Shown: in pieces, positions 26,601-37,396 of the stretch
Position numbering within the stretch: the first letter of the stretch is position 1
How the letters are laid out: each line of letters opens with the position of its first letter
NCBI RefSeq assembly: GCF_900110425.1
Contig: NZ_FODS01000019.1
Location: forward strand, 24,528 to 88,527
Direction: 5' to 3'
From: Salinihabitans flavidus
Lineage (GTDB): Bacteria; Pseudomonadota; Alphaproteobacteria; Rhodobacterales; Rhodobacteraceae
DNA length: 64,000 nucleotides
Notes under the pieces: model-generated
The model's database searches: none
What the model saw: only the letters and a program-made list of their open reading frames with translations
Told to the model about the DNA's origin: nothing
Translations under genes and position numbers: made by a program

Positions 26601-28964
26601 TCACCCGTTCATCGCCGTCCACACCCGCGAAGGCGACACCGGCATGTCGATGTGATCCACCTTGTGACCGCCCGACTGCATCGCGTCGATCACCGCGTTG
26701 ACCACCGCGGGCGGGGATCCGATGGCCCCGGCCTCGCCGCAGCCCTTCACGCCAAGCGGGTTGTGCGTGCAGGGCGTCGAACAGGAATGATCCACCGAGT
26801 AGAACGGCACATCGTCGGCCCGCGGCATGGCATAATCCATGTAGGACGCCGACAGAAGCTGCCCGTTCTCGTCATAGGCGCAGCTTTCCAGAAGCGCCTG
26901 CCCGATGCCCTGCCCGATACCGCCATGCACCTGCCCGTCGACGATCATCGGGTTGATGATATTGCCGAAATCATCGGCCGCGGCGAACCGCTCCACCGTG
27001 ACCTTGCCGGTTTCGGGGTCAAGCTCCACCTCGCAGGCATAGGCCCCCGCCGGATAGGTGAAGTTCGCCGGATCGTAAAAGGCGGTTTCCTCCAGCCCCG
27101 GCTCGATATCCTCCAGCGGATAATTGTGCGGCACATAGGCCGCGAGCGTGACATCGCCCCAGGCCACCGACTTGTCGGTGCCCGCCACGGTGAAGGCGCC
27201 GTCCTTCAACTCGATATCGGCGTCGCTCGCCTCCAGCAGATGCGCCGCGATCTTCTTGGCCTTGGCGATGATCTTCTCGGTCGCGCGCACCATCGCGCTG
27301 CCCCCCACCGCAATCGAGCGGGAGCCATAGGTGCCCATGCCCATCGGCGTGTTGGCGGTGTCGCCATGGACGATATCGACCATGTTCTCGTCGATCCCGA
27401 TCATGTCGGCCACCACCTGAGCGAAAGAGGTTTCATGCCCCTGCCCGTGGCTGTGGCTGCCGGTCATCACGACAAGCCCGCCGGTGGCATTGACCCGCAC
27501 CGTCGCGCTTTCATAAAGACCCGCGCGCGCGCCAAGCTGCCCGACAAGGTTGCTCGGCGCTATGCCGCAGGCCTCGATATAGCAGTTCACGCCAAGCCCG
27601 CGCAGCCTACCCCGCGCCTCGCTCTCCTTGCGGCGCGCGGCAAATCCCTTGAGATCGGCGATCTCTTCGAGCTTGTCCATCGTGGCGTTGTAATCGCCGG
27701 TGTCGTATTCCACCGCCACCGGCGTGGCATAGGGAAATTCCGTCACGAAATTCTGCCGCCGGAGCGCGATGGGATCGACGCCCAGCTCGCGCGCCGCCTT
27801 GTCGATCACGCGCTCAAGCTGATAGGTCGCCTCGGGCCGCCCGGCGCCGCGATAGGCATCCACCGGCACCGTGTTGGTGAACACCGCCTTCACGTTCACA
27901 TAGATCAGCGGCGTGCGGTAATTCCCCGCCATCAGCGTGCCATGCAGCCACGTCGGTACCGACGGCGCGAAGGTGGACAGATAGGCGCCCATATTCGCGT
28001 GGGTATCAGTGCGCAGCGCGGTGAAATTGTTGTCGGCGTCCAGCGCCAGCTCGATCTTCGTGACATGATCGCGCCCGTGGGCATCGGTCATGAACGCCTC
28101 GGAGCGCGACGAGGTCCATTTCACCGGCCGGTTCACCGCCTTGGCGGCGAAGGTGCAGAACGCCTCTTCGGCATAGTGGAAGATCTTGGAGCCGAAGCCG
28201 CCCCCCACATCGGGCGCGACGACGCGCAGCTTGTGCTCGGGAATGCCCAGCACGAACGCCCCCATCAGAAGGCGGATCACATGCGGGTTCTGCGACGTGG
28301 TGTAAAGCGTATGCTCATCGCGCGCCCGGCTGTACTCGCCGATCGCCACGCGCGGCTCCATCGGGTTGGCGACCAGCCGCTGATTCACAAGCTCCAGCGT
28401 GGTGACATGCGCCGCCTCTTGGATGGCCTTGTCCACCGCCTCGCGGTTCTCCTCCACGAAGCCCCAGTCATAGCACAGGTTGGAACTGAGATCGTCATGC
28501 ACCTTGGGCGCGCCCTCCTTCAGCGCGGCCTTCATGTCCACGACCGCCGGAAACTCCTCTATGTCGGCGATGATCGCCTCGGCGGCGTCGCGCGCCTGCT
28601 CGGGGGTGTCGGCCACCACGGCCGCGATCGGATCGCCCACATGGCGCACCTTGCCCTGCGCCAGAACCGGATGCCCCGGCTCCTGCATCGGCTCTCCATG
28701 CCGGTCGGTCACGCACCAGCCGCAGGGCAGACCGCCCACGCCCTCGAAATCGGCGCCGGTGAAGATGCGCACAACGCCGGGCATCTTGCCGGCCTCCGAT
28801 GTGTCCACCGACGTCAACCGCCCATGCGCCACGTCCGAGCGCAGGAAGTGCACATAGGCTTGCCCGTGCACGTTGATATCATCGGTGTAATTGCCGTCTC
28901 CGGTCAAAAACCGGACGTCCTCGCGCCGCTTGCTGCTGGCGCCGATGCCATGATCCTTCGGCAT
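26601..28964 (-). CDS. coxL: aerobic CO-dehydrogenase-type molybdopterin subunit, form II (CoxL-like)
   Basis: 787 residues. The active-site loop reads AYRGAGR (about residues 366-372), the form II signature, not the AYRCSFR of form I enzymes that bind Cu. The Mo-cofactor motifs [36 protein letters not shown] and [15 protein letters not shown] with its active-site glutamate are intact. GGAGGACTGAAAC precedes the ATG. Form II enzymes are common in roseobacters, but CO oxidation by them has often not been observed, so the substrate is open. It sits between coxS and coxM with the assembly genes upstream. Confidence 0.93.
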   Translation of the reverse strand: MPKDHGIGASSKRREDVRFLTGDGNYTDDINVHGQAYVHFLRSDVAHGRLTSVDTSEAGKMPGVVRIFTGADFEGVGGLPCGWCVTDRHGEPMQEPGHPVLAQGKVRHVGDPIAAVVADTPEQARDAAEAIIADIEEFPAVVDMKAALKEGAPKVHDDLSSNLCYDWGFVEENREAVDKAIQEAAHVTTLELVNQRLVANPMEPRVAIGEYSRARDEHTLYTTSQNPHVIRLLMGAFVLGIPEHKLRVVAPDVGGGFGSKIFHYAEEAFCTFAAKAVNRPVKWTSSRSEAFMTDAHGRDHVTKIELALDADNNFTALRTDTHANMGAYLSTFAPSVPTWLHGTLMAGNYRTPLIYVNVKAVFTNTVPVDAYRGAGRPEATYQLERVIDKAARELGVDPIALRRQNFVTEFPYATPVAVEYDTGDYNATMDKLEEIADLKGFAARRKESEARGRLRGLGVNCYIEACGIAPSNLVGQLGARAGLYESATVRVNATGGLVVMTGSHSHGQGHETSFAQVVADMIGIDENMVDIVHGDTANTPMGMGTYGSRSIAVGGSAMVRATEKIIAKAKKIAAHLLEASDADIELKDGAFTVAGTDKSVAWGDVTLAAYVPHNYPLEDIEPGLEETAFYDPANFTYPAGAYACEVELDPETGKVTVERFAAADDFGNIINPMIVDGQVHGGIGQGIGQALLESCAYDENGQLLSASYMDYAMPRADDVPFYSVDHSCSTPCTHNPLGVKGCGEAGAIGSPPAVVNAVIDAMQSGGHKVDHIDMPVSPSRVWTAMNG

Positions 28965-29030
28965 GTTTCAGTCCTCCCTGATGTCGTGGCCGTCTTGCGC
29001 CACGCCGGGGAACCCGGGGCCGACATGGCC

Positions 29031-29079
29031 TTTCTCTGTTCCCCAAATACTCATATCCCGCGCCCTCCCTCCGGCGCGG
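29031..29079 (-). repeat. GAGTATTTGG-type intergenic repeat (copy 1)
   Basis: Between coxS and coxL. On the minus strand a GC-rich inverted region (GCGCCGGAGGGAGGGCGC) is followed by GAGTATTTGGGGAACAG. The second part matches the copy at 60694 in 15 of 17 positions. I recall this pattern as a frequent intergenic element in Rhodobacteraceae; that is from memory and was not checked. Confidence 0.65.
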
Positions 29080-29088
29080 GGATGCGGC

Positions 29089-29574
<486 letters not shown>

Positions 29575-29761
29575 ATGGCTCCTCCCTGGAACTGATTTCT
29601 CACAACTATGAAGGGATGATAACCACGCGCCTTGCCGCTTGAGAACCCGGAATTTTGCATCGCCTGTCAGAATGTGAACGCAAAGACGCGCCTGCGGGCC
29701 GGCCGGATGCAACGCGCGCTGTGGTCACACATGGCATCGTGCCGCGTCGGGCGGTGCCAAT

Positions 29762-29806
29762 ACCGACGTAATACCGACGTTATACCGACGCGATACCGAA
29801 ACGGAT
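29762..29806. repeat. tandem 11-bp repeat array, second copy
   Basis: Three full units (ACCGACGTAAT, ACCGACGTTAT, ACCGACGCGAT) and a degenerate fourth. It is nearly identical to the array at 17931, with one middle unit missing. It lies between the 3' end of the molybdopterin-binding protein gene and coxS. A GTTAACCATG motif is about 20 bp to the right, whereas at the first copy it is to the left. Confidence 0.9.
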
Positions 29807-29860
29807 TTTCTCGCCAAAACAACGCGTTAACCATGATTCGCGCCAACAAGGCGAAACTCC

Positions 29861-30856
29861 CTAACGCCGCCCCCGCCGCGGCATGGGCCGTGTCGGAATT
29901 TCCTTGAGCAATCCGCCCACCGCCATTCCCGCGATATCCTCTGACGAAAGCGGGATTCCGCAAGCGACACGGCTGAGCACCCAATCGGCCCCGTGCAGCA
30001 CCGGAGACCGCGCGCTGCCCGGCAAACCGATCACCGGCTTGTCGCCCAACTGCCCGAGAAACAACAGGTTTCCGGGGTCCACGGGCATCCCCACCCGGAT
30101 CACCTCTCCCCCCGCCTCGCGCAGCGCAGAGGGCCCAACGTCATGCGGATCGGAGGTGGCCGATCCCGTCAGGATCAACACCATCTCGCCCTTCGCGTCC
30201 AGAATCGCCGCGCGCAGCGCGCCGCGCTCATGCGGCACGCAATGCACCTCGCGCAGTGTCATGCCAAGGCTATCCAGCCGCGTCTCGATGGCCGCGCGGC
30301 CCTTGTCGCCGGCGCCGCCCGAAATCTCGGTGAAGATCAGGCTGGCATCGTGGTAAACCACTGACGCGACGCGCAAACTCTCCGCCCCCAGCGTGCAGGC
30401 GCGCGCCAGATCCGCCCCCGGAAGGGCGTAGGAGATGATCTTCACCGTCGCCACCATGCCCCCCGGCCGCATCTGCTGAAAGGGGGGCACCGTGGCCATG
30501 GTGATCATCGGCTCCACGGCGTTGAGCGCGCGCACCGCCCCCTCCTCGATCACAACGACGCCCGGTCTGTCCGCAAGGATGTTGACCCGCCCCGTCGCCG
30601 CGGGCCCAAGCCGCAGCCCCGCCGCCTCCGGATCGGGCACAACCGCCGCCGCCAGCCGCGCCGCCGCCGCATCTTCGCCCACGTCCTCGGGATCGAGCCG
30701 CGCCACCGTGACCTGCGTTATCCCCGCCGCCTCCAGCGCCGCGACATGCGCGGCCTCCAGCACCACGCCCTTGCGCAGCCGCCCATCGGCAAGCGCCACC
30801 GAATGCGCCAGCACCGCGCCCTCGGCCCGCGACGGGGGAACCGGCCCGAACTTCAT
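29861..30856 (-). CDS. molybdopterin-binding (MoeA/MoaB-like) protein
   Basis: 331 residues. The N-terminal half has GAVLAHSVALADGRLRKGVVLEAAHVAALEAAGI, as in MoeA-like proteins, and the C-terminal half has the molybdopterin-binding pattern MVLILTGSATSDPHDVGPSAL with VIGLPGSARSPVL. It probably helps insert or activate the Mo cofactor of the CODH-type enzyme. Its ATG overlaps the TGA of the XdhC-like gene by 4 bp. It ends with a Pro/Arg-rich tail (RPMPRRGRR). It could also be the N-terminal part of a MocA-like fusion in relatives; no nucleotidyltransferase domain is seen here. Confidence 0.8.
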   Translation of the reverse strand: MKFGPVPPSRAEGAVLAHSVALADGRLRKGVVLEAAHVAALEAAGITQVTVARLDPEDVGEDAAAARLAAAVVPDPEAAGLRLGPAATGRVNILADRPGVVVIEEGAVRALNAVEPMITMATVPPFQQMRPGGMVATVKIISYALPGADLARACTLGAESLRVASVVYHDASLIFTEISGGAGDKGRAAIETRLDSLGMTLREVHCVPHERGALRAAILDAKGEMVLILTGSATSDPHDVGPSALREAGGEVIRVGMPVDPGNLLFLGQLGDKPVIGLPGSARSPVLHGADWVLSRVACGIPLSSEDIAGMAVGGLLKEIPTRPMPRRGRR

Positions 30857-31818
30857 GCGCCTTTCCGCAGAACCTGCGTCATCTGCGCCAACACCGAAAG
30901 CGCGATTTCCGCCGGGCTGGCCGCCCCGATATCAAGACCCACGGGGCCGTGAATCCGGCCAATCTCCGATGCGCTGAATCCCGCCTCCGTCAGTCTTTCC
31001 ACCCGCTTGGCGTGGGTCCGGGTCGATCCCAGCGCCCCGATATAGAACACCTCCGAGCGGAGCGCCAAATGCAGCGCCGGATCGTCCAGTTTCGGGTCAT
31101 GTGTCAGCAGAACAAGCGCCGTGCGCGTATCGAGCCCGATCGTCTCCAGCGCCGCATCGGGCCAGTCATCCACAAGACGCTCACCGGGAAAGCGCGCGTC
31201 CGAGCCGAAGGCGCTGCGCGGGTCCACGATCACCGGGTCATAGCCCGCGATCCGCGCCATGGGCACCAGCGCCTGCGCGATATGCACCGCCCCCACCACG
31301 ATGAGCCGCAGCGGCGGGTTGTGGATGGCGACGAACCGCCCGTCCTCCTCCATGCCGGATCGGTCCATGCGGAACCGCGTCTCGAACCCTTCGCGCACCA
31401 GCGCGCGCGCCCCGCGGTCCGGATCGACCACATAGGCGATGGGCTGCCGCGCCGCCCGCGCCGCCACGAGGTCGGCCAGCATCGCCTCGGGAAACACCTT
31501 GCCCACCGGCTCGACCAGGATCCGGATCGTGCCGCCGCACGCCAGCCCCACCGCAAAGGCATCGCCGTCCGACACGCCAAACTCCAGAAGCCGCGCCTCA
31601 CCCTCGTCCAGCGCCTCCATCGCTTCGATCATCACCGCGCCTTCGACGCAGCCGCCCGAGACAGAGCCCTGAAGCTCCCCGTCGCCAGAAACGACCATCT
31701 GCGCGCCCACGCGGCGCGGCGCGCTGCCCCATGTTTCCACCACCGTTGCGAGCACCGCCCCGCGCCCCGCGCGATGCCAGTCGAGCGCCCGTTCAGGTGC
31801 GTTTTCCAACTCACTCAT
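30853..31818 (-). CDS. XdhC/CoxI-family molybdenum cofactor maturation protein
   Basis: About 321 residues from ATG 31818 (preceded by GGGAGAGAG). The N-terminal XdhC part has ATVVETWGSAPRRVGAQMVV and GSVSGGCVEGAVM, then GLACGGTIRILVEP. The C-terminal Rossmann part starts LIVVGAVHIAQAL, with LVLLTHDPKLDDPAL and YIGALGSTRTH following. XdhC binds and modifies (sulfurates) Mo cofactor and hands it to the apo-enzyme. It lies between coxE and the molybdopterin-binding gene and overlaps the latter by 4 bp, so it probably serves the coxSLM product. Confidence 0.9.
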   Translation of the reverse strand: MSELENAPERALDWHRAGRGAVLATVVETWGSAPRRVGAQMVVSGDGELQGSVSGGCVEGAVMIEAMEALDEGEARLLEFGVSDGDAFAVGLACGGTIRILVEPVGKVFPEAMLADLVAARAARQPIAYVVDPDRGARALVREGFETRFRMDRSGMEEDGRFVAIHNPPLRLIVVGAVHIAQALVPMARIAGYDPVIVDPRSAFGSDARFPGERLVDDWPDAALETIGLDTRTALVLLTHDPKLDDPALHLALRSEVFYIGALGSTRTHAKRVERLTEAGFSASEIGRIHGPVGLDIGAASPAEIALSVLAQMTQVLRKGA

Positions 31819-32011
31819 GACTCTCTCCCTCAACCCGGCGTGTGCGGCGTGCGACCGCCCCCTCAAGCAGACAGAGACAAGGCACAGAGTGCAAGGGAAA
31901 ACCCACTGCCCAGGCAGGCTCAGGGTCAGACACGGCCCCCGCCATCGCTCGCGAACGGGCGACTCGACCGGTTAACGATTTGGAAGCCCTTTTCGCGGAC
32001 ACTTCGGACAG

Positions 32012-33265
32012 TCAGGCGGCACCGGACAGAAGCCGCGCCTTCTCTCCCGGATCGTCGGGGCGCGACAACGCCCCGGCCAGATCTTCGAGAGAGGCGATAT
32101 TGTGCCCTGCCCGGAAGCTGTCCACATGCGGCAGCATCGCGCGGATGCCCCGCGCCTTCGGTGCGAACCCGTCCCAGCGCAGCAACGGGTTGAGCCAGAT
32201 CAGATGCCGCGCCGACAGGTGCAGCCGCTCCATCTCCCGCGCGAGCTTTTCCGGCTCCGCCCGGTCCAGCCCGTCGGTGATCAGGATGACCACCGCCCCC
32301 TGCCCCATGACGCGGCGCGACCAGTCGCGGTTGAAGTCATGCAGGCAATCCCCGATCCGCGTGCCGCCCTCCCAGTCCTGCGCCTCCGCCCCGGCGGCGG
32401 CCAGGGCCGCGTCCACGTCGCGGGTGGCCAGATGCCGGGTGATATTGGTCAGCCGTGTGCCGAAGGTGAACCCATGCACCTTGGCCCAGCCGGCCCCCTT
32501 GCGGTTCGCCACGGCATGCAGAAAATGCAGCACCATCCGGCCATAGGCGCTCATGGAGCCGGAAATGTCGCACAGCACCACGAGGTTGGGCCAGCGCGGG
32601 CGCCGCCGTTTGCGGGCAAGCTGCGCGATATCGCCCCCCTGCCGCATCGCTGCGCGCATGGTGCGCCGCCAGTCGGCCATCTCGCCGCGCGGATCGGCCT
32701 GCCCCCGGCGCGACAGGATGGGCCGCACCGGCAACGACAGCCGCGCCAGAACCCGCTTTGCCTCGGCGGTCTCCGCGGTGCTCATCTGTTCGAAATCAAG
32801 GGTACGCAGCCGCTCTTCGGCCGACATGGTGAGCGAGGCGTCGATCTCGATCTCCGTCTCCTCGCCCGACTCCTGCATCTCGGGCAAATCGCGGTCGGCC
32901 CCGTCGAGCAGCGCCTCGGCCGCGCGCTTTTCCCCGGCCTGGGCCGCGCGCTCTTCCTGCACGCCGCGAATGGCGGGCAGCATCGCGGCCATCATGTGTT
33001 CAAGATAGCGTGGATCGCGCCAAAACAACCGGAAAATCTGTGCGAAAACAACGCGGTGCTCGGGGCGCGAGACGAAACAGGCGTGCAGCGTCCAGTAGAA
33101 ATCCCGGCGCGAGGTGAAGCCCGCCACCTGCACCGCGCGCACCGCATCCACCACGCGGCCCGGCCCGATCGGCAGACCCGCCTTGCGCAGCGCGCGCGCG
33201 AAATGGGCGATATTCTCGGTCAGCCGCGGCACCTCCGGCAGATCGAGCGGGGCGTAGCCGGTCAT
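32012..33265 (-). CDS. coxE: CoxE-type VWA-domain protein
   Basis: About 417 residues from ATG 33265, which overlaps the upstream coxD stop (ATGA). The C-terminal von Willebrand factor A domain has the metal site DISGSM (DxSxS) in LVVLCDISGSMSAYG, and later VILITDGLDRAEP. The N-terminal ~200 residues are helical and charged, typical of CoxE. With the MoxR-type ATPase CoxD it is thought to help build the active-site of CO-dehydrogenase-type enzymes. A 193-bp gap without a gene separates it from the XdhC-like gene. Confidence 0.92.
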   Translation of the reverse strand: MTGYAPLDLPEVPRLTENIAHFARALRKAGLPIGPGRVVDAVRAVQVAGFTSRRDFYWTLHACFVSRPEHRVVFAQIFRLFWRDPRYLEHMMAAMLPAIRGVQEERAAQAGEKRAAEALLDGADRDLPEMQESGEETEIEIDASLTMSAEERLRTLDFEQMSTAETAEAKRVLARLSLPVRPILSRRGQADPRGEMADWRRTMRAAMRQGGDIAQLARKRRRPRWPNLVVLCDISGSMSAYGRMVLHFLHAVANRKGAGWAKVHGFTFGTRLTNITRHLATRDVDAALAAAGAEAQDWEGGTRIGDCLHDFNRDWSRRVMGQGAVVILITDGLDRAEPEKLAREMERLHLSARHLIWLNPLLRWDGFAPKARGIRAMLPHVDSFRAGHNIASLEDLAGALSRPDDPGEKARLLSGAA

Positions 33266-34173
33266 GGCGCCCGGTCCAGCTCCGCCCGCGCCTGATCCAG
33301 AAGGCGCGCCGCCTCCGATCCCTGAAGCTGTGCGATGTCGTCCTGATACTTGAGCAGCGCGCCCAATGTGTCTGCAATCACCTCGGGCGACAGGGCGATG
33401 ACGTCGAGCGCCAGCAGGCACTTGGCCCAGTCGATGGTCTCGGCCACGCCGGGTTTCTTGAACAGATCCTCGGTGCGAAGCTGCTGAACGAAGGCCACGA
33501 TATCGCGGCTGAGCGCCTCGGCCGCCTCCGGAGCACGGGCGCGCAGAATGGCGATCTCGCGCTCGAAATCGGGATATTCCACCCAGTGATAAAGGCACCG
33601 CCGCTTGAGCGCGTCATGCACTTCCCGCGTGCGGTTGGAGGTGACGATCACGATGGGCGGCTCCGGTGCGGCGATGGTGCCGATCTCGGGGATGGTGACC
33701 TGATAGTCGGAAAGCGCCTCCAGCAGGAAGGCTTCGAACGGCTCGTCGGTGCGGTCGATCTCGTCGATAAGAAGCACCGGCGCGCCGCGCTCATCGGGCC
33801 GCATCGCCTGAAGCAGCGGCCGTTCGATCAGGTAGTCGGGGCCGAAGAGTTCCTGCTGAAGCAGGTCCCGATCGGCATTGCCTTCCGCCTCCGCGGTACG
33901 GATCGCGATCATCTGCGCTGCGAAATTCCATTCGTAGACAGCAGAAGAGGCATCCAGCCCCTCGTAGCATTGCAGCCGGATCAGGCGGCGGTTCAGCCCG
34001 GCGGCCAGCGCCTTGGCGATCTCCGTCTTGCCAACACCGGCCTCCCCCTCGAGGAACAGGGGCCGGCCAAGCCGAAGCGAGAGAAACACCACCGTGCCAA
34101 GCGCGCGCCCGCAGACATACCCCTGCGCATCCAGCATCTCCTGCACCGCGTCGATTGAATCCGGTCCTGTCAT
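33262..34173 (-). CDS. coxD: MoxR-family AAA+ ATPase (CoxD)
   Basis: 303 residues. Walker A is in LFLEGEAGVGKTEIAKAL (about residue 38), Walker B and neighbours in VLLIDEIDRTDEPFEAFLLEALSD, sensor 1 in VIVTSNRTREVHDALKRRCLYHWVEYP. This is a MoxR/CbbQ-like AAA+ chaperone. It probably acts with CoxE to mature the Mo-containing CODH-type enzyme. It is the first gene of the minus-strand cox cluster; its promoter must lie in the 247-bp spacer shared with the divergent gene at 34421. Confidence 0.93.
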   Translation of the reverse strand: MTGPDSIDAVQEMLDAQGYVCGRALGTVVFLSLRLGRPLFLEGEAGVGKTEIAKALAAGLNRRLIRLQCYEGLDASSAVYEWNFAAQMIAIRTAEAEGNADRDLLQQELFGPDYLIERPLLQAMRPDERGAPVLLIDEIDRTDEPFEAFLLEALSDYQVTIPEIGTIAAPEPPIVIVTSNRTREVHDALKRRCLYHWVEYPDFEREIAILRARAPEAAEALSRDIVAFVQQLRTEDLFKKPGVAETIDWAKCLLALDVIALSPEVIADTLGALLKYQDDIAQLQGSEAARLLDQARAELDRAP

Positions 34174-34420
34174 CCGCTGCCCCTACCCCTTGTTCTGCCG
34201 CTCTTGGCAAGGCTGCCCCGGCGCAGGGTATTCCGTCAAGCGCAACCCCGGCGGCAAAGGCGACCACACTCTGTGGACAGATTCGCCCACGGTCCGACAA
34301 ACACGAAAAATGCACAAACCTTCTCCCCATTTCCGCCGCAAAGCGTTACTATCAACTTCGCTCAGGATCGGCCCGAAAACGGGGGGGCATGCCCCCGGTA
34401 TTTGACCAAGGATATATACG

Positions 34421-35368
34421 ATGCAGGACGCGCCAAATGGCTTCGACACTCCCATGCTCGGCCTGCCGCCGCAGGGTTGGCTGGACGCTCTGGAAGAGAT
34501 CGCGCAAGAGCACGGTACTTTCGCACGGCTGGGCGCGCATCATGTCGCCGCCCTTGTGGAGGATCAGTTCTCGACCCTTCTGGTGAGTTTCGAGACCCTC
34601 CAGCAGATCCAGGATCGCGACGATACCGGACAGCCGCTCGGCTTCGAGCTGGTCAGGGAGCTGGGCTGGTCCAACCTCGCGATGGTCAGCAATGGCGAAA
34701 CCTGGTTCCGCGATCCGGCGATCTACGACTATTTCGATCACCTGATCGACGAGGGCTTCTTTGACGAATTTGACCGGGTTTTGTTCTATGGCGCGGGCAG
34801 CGGTGGGTATGCGGCGGCGGCGTTTTCGGTGGCCGCGCCCGGTGCCACGGTGCTCGCGATCAGCCCGCAGGCCACGCTCGACCCGCGGATCGCTGGCTGG
34901 GACACACGCTATACCCATATGCGCCGGGTCTCCTTCACCGACCGCTACGGCTATGCACCCGAGATGATCGAAGCGGCAGAGCATGGCTTTGTCCTGTTCA
35001 ATCCCAACGACACGATGCAAGCCATGCACGCCGCGCTTTTCGCCCGCGCCAATGTGACCCTTCTGCAAACCCCCTATCTGGGCGACGACATTGAACAGGC
35101 ACTGGTCGAGATGCAGGTTCTCTACCGCCTGCTGGCGCGCGCCGGGGCGGGCCGGCTCGACCGCGCCTCCTTTGCGAAACTGTTCCGGGCCCGGCGCGAC
35201 TATCAGCCCTATCTGCGTCGCCTGCTCGCCATGGCCGAACGCAAGGAACACTATTACCTTCAGGCCATTCTGTGCGGCCATGTCATCAACCGCATGCCCG
35301 CCCCGAAATTCCAGCGCAAGCTGGACCAGCTTGACCGAATGGCGAGCGAAGGCCGGCTGGCGGGATAG
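34421..35368 (+). CDS. alpha/beta-hydrolase-like protein of unknown function
   Basis: 315 residues. The ATG is preceded by AAGGA nine bases upstream. The middle has a nucleophile-elbow-like stretch RVLFYGAGSGGYAAAAF (about residues 123-140), where GAGSGG could be a G-x-S-x-G site, followed by VLAISPQATLDPRIAGWD. The C-terminal part is helical. I recall relatives being labelled as PAPS reductase, but no PP-loop or catalytic cysteine pattern of CysH is present, so I do not use that name. A GGGGGCATGCCCCC palindrome (about 34382-34396) lies just before the ribosome binding site. It is divergent from coxD and 42 bp before pyrC. Confidence 0.5.
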   Translation: MQDAPNGFDTPMLGLPPQGWLDALEEIAQEHGTFARLGAHHVAALVEDQFSTLLVSFETLQQIQDRDDTGQPLGFELVRELGWSNLAMVSNGETWFRDPAIYDYFDHLIDEGFFDEFDRVLFYGAGSGGYAAAAFSVAAPGATVLAISPQATLDPRIAGWDTRYTHMRRVSFTDRYGYAPEMIEAAEHGFVLFNPNDTMQAMHAALFARANVTLLQTPYLGDDIEQALVEMQVLYRLLARAGAGRLDRASFAKLFRARRDYQPYLRRLLAMAERKEHYYLQAILCGHVINRMPAPKFQRKLDQLDRMASEGRLAG

Positions 35369-35410
35369 TCCGCTCTGGATTACCCCCCGCAAATCGTCTA
35401 ATCGGCGCGC

Positions 35411-36454
35411 ATGACCCAGAGCCTCACACTCCGCCGCCCTGACGACTGGCACCTGCATCTGCGCGATGGCGCCATGCTCAGAGCCGTCCTGCCGGAAAGC
35501 GCGCGCCATTTCGCCCGCGCCATCATCATGCCGAATCTGGTGCCGCCCGTCGTCACCGGGGCACAGGCCGCCAGCTATCGCGAGCGCATCCTCACCGCGC
35601 TGCCGGACGGAATGGCCTTCACGCCTCTCATGACGCTTTATCTGACAGAGCAGACGGACCCCGACGACGTTACCGCCGCGCATGACAGCGGGCTGATCAC
35701 GGCGGTGAAACTCTACCCGGCCGGGGCGACCACCAATTCCGCCTCGGGCGTGCGCGATTTCGACAAGGTGCGCGCCGTGCTGGAGCGGATGGCGGACATC
35801 GGCTGCCCGCTCTGCGTGCATGGAGAGGTGACCGACCCCGATGTGGACATCTTTGACCGCGAGGCCGTGTTCATCGACCGTGTGCTCGACCCGATCCGCC
35901 GCGCGACTCCGGGCCTGCGGGTGGTGATGGAACATATCACCACATCCGAGGGCGTGTCCTATGTGCAGAGCGCGGAACGGGATCTGGCGGCAACCATCAC
36001 CACGCACCACCTGATCATCAACCGCAACCATATCCTCGTGGGCGGGATCAGACCGCATTACTACTGCCTGCCGGTGGCAAAACGCGAAAGCCACCGCCTT
36101 GCACTGCGCAAGGCCGCGACTGGCGGGGATGCGCGGTTCTTTCTGGGCACCGACAGCGCCCCGCATGTAGACGCGGCCAAGGAAACCGCCTGCGGCTGTG
36201 CCGGCTGCTTCACCGCGACCAACACGATGGCGCTTCTGGCGCATGTGTTCGAGGAGGAGGGCGCACTCGACCGTCTCGAAGGCTTTGCCTGCCTGCATGG
36301 CCCGAGCTTCTATCGCCTCCCCCCGAATGAAGACCGCATTACACTCACACGCCAGGACACCCCGGTGACATGGCCGCAAAAGATTGAGTCGGGCGATGGT
36401 CCGGTTACGGTCTTTGATCCCGGTTTTCCGGTTCACTGGCGCGTGCAGCCCTAG
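35411..36454 (+). CDS. pyrC: dihydroorotase (class II)
   Basis: 347 residues, the normal class II length. Metal ligands are in [12 protein letters not shown] (HxH), the lysine in [12 protein letters not shown], the histidines in CVHGEVTD and [11 protein letters not shown], and the catalytic aspartate in [10 protein letters not shown]. It cyclises N-carbamoyl-aspartate to dihydroorotate in pyrimidine synthesis. It is followed after 50 bp by pyrE on the same strand. Confidence 0.97.
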   Translation: MTQSLTLRRPDDWHLHLRDGAMLRAVLPESARHFARAIIMPNLVPPVVTGAQAASYRERILTALPDGMAFTPLMTLYLTEQTDPDDVTAAHDSGLITAVKLYPAGATTNSASGVRDFDKVRAVLERMADIGCPLCVHGEVTDPDVDIFDREAVFIDRVLDPIRRATPGLRVVMEHITTSEGVSYVQSAERDLAATITTHHLIINRNHILVGGIRPHYYCLPVAKRESHRLALRKAATGGDARFFLGTDSAPHVDAAKETACGCAGCFTATNTMALLAHVFEEEGALDRLEGFACLHGPSFYRLPPNEDRITLTRQDTPVTWPQKIESGDGPVTVFDPGFPVHWRVQP

Positions 36455-36504
36455 AAAATCCGCTGCCACTCGCTTCCGCAGCCCGACGAAGGACCCTTAG
36501 CACG

Positions 36505-37185
36505 ATGATTCCGACCACCCACCCCGCCAAGGAAGAAATCGCCCGGTTGACTGCCCGGATGCTGCTTGAAATCGGCGCGGTCAACTTCAACACCGAAGAG
36601 CCCTATGTTCTGGCGTCGGGCCTGCCATCCCCTTCCTACATCGACTGCCGCAAGCTCATTTCCTTCCCGCGCATCCGCGCTACGCTGATGGACTTCCTCG
36701 CTGTCACGGTCATGCGCGAGGCGGGATTCGAAGCGTTCGACAATATCGCGGGCGGCGAGACGGCGGGCATCCCCTTTGCGGCGCTGATGGCGGAACGGAT
36801 GGCCCTGCCGATGACCTACGTGCGCAAAAAGCCCAAGGGCTATGGCCGCAATGCCCGGATCGAAGGCGTGATGACCGAAGACCAGAGGGTGCTTCTGGTC
36901 GAGGATCTGACCACGGATGGCGGCTCCAAGCTGTCCTTCGTCAATGCCATCCGCGAAACAGGCGCGCACTGTGGGCACACCGCTGTGATCTTCTACTACG
37001 ACATCTTCCCCGACACGGTCAAAACGCTGGGCGATCACGGGGTCAGGCTGCATCACCTGTGCACATGGTGGGACGTGCTGGACGAGGCCCGCGCTCAAGC
37101 CATCTTTGCGGAGAACACGCTGGCCGAGGTCGAGTCCTTTCTCAACGATCCGCGCGCATGGCAGGAGGCGCGCAAGCAGGGCTGA
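36505..37185 (+). CDS. pyrE: orotate phosphoribosyltransferase
   Basis: 226 residues. The PRPP-binding motif is in [18 protein letters not shown] (about residue 132), with a substrate loop [16 protein letters not shown] and [19 protein letters not shown]. It joins orotate and PRPP to make OMP, the step after PyrC and dihydroorotate oxidation. GAAGGA precedes the ATG. The gene lies directly downstream of pyrC. Other pyr genes are not in the window. Confidence 0.97.
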   Translation: MIPTTHPAKEEIARLTARMLLEIGAVNFNTEEPYVLASGLPSPSYIDCRKLISFPRIRATLMDFLAVTVMREAGFEAFDNIAGGETAGIPFAALMAERMALPMTYVRKKPKGYGRNARIEGVMTEDQRVLLVEDLTTDGGSKLSFVNAIRETGAHCGHTAVIFYYDIFPDTVKTLGDHGVRLHHLCTWWDVLDEARAQAIFAENTLAEVESFLNDPRAWQEARKQG

Positions 37186-37297
37186 CCCGATCCCCCATTC
37201 GTATAGGACCTGGCTCACGCGGCGGCGCAGACCCCCGCTGAGCTACGATATGTTGACCGAACCTGCCACATTCTGGCAATATCCGGTGGCAGGCAGG

Positions 37298-37306
37298 TTA
37301 TCCACA
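37298..37306. promoter_or_regulatory. perfect DnaA box upstream of dnaB
   Basis: TTATCCACA, an exact match to the consensus DnaA box, lies 91 bp before the dnaB start. A second, weaker copy (CGATCCACA, 7 of 9) is at 37309-37317, three bases further on. The 211-bp gap between pyrE and dnaB carries no gene. DnaA control of dnaB is inferred. Confidence 0.65.
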
Positions 37307-37396
37307 CGCGATCCACAGAAACATACAATTTGCGCCCCGCGCGCCGGGTGATCTAGAACCCGCCGACAGGGCACTACACGGGAATCGGGGGCAGAC

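Noticed and set aside
34352..36469. A 705-codon minus-strand frame antisense to pyrC and the hydrolase-like gene
   Set aside because: PyrC is unambiguous on the plus strand. The antisense product resembles no family and has biased composition.
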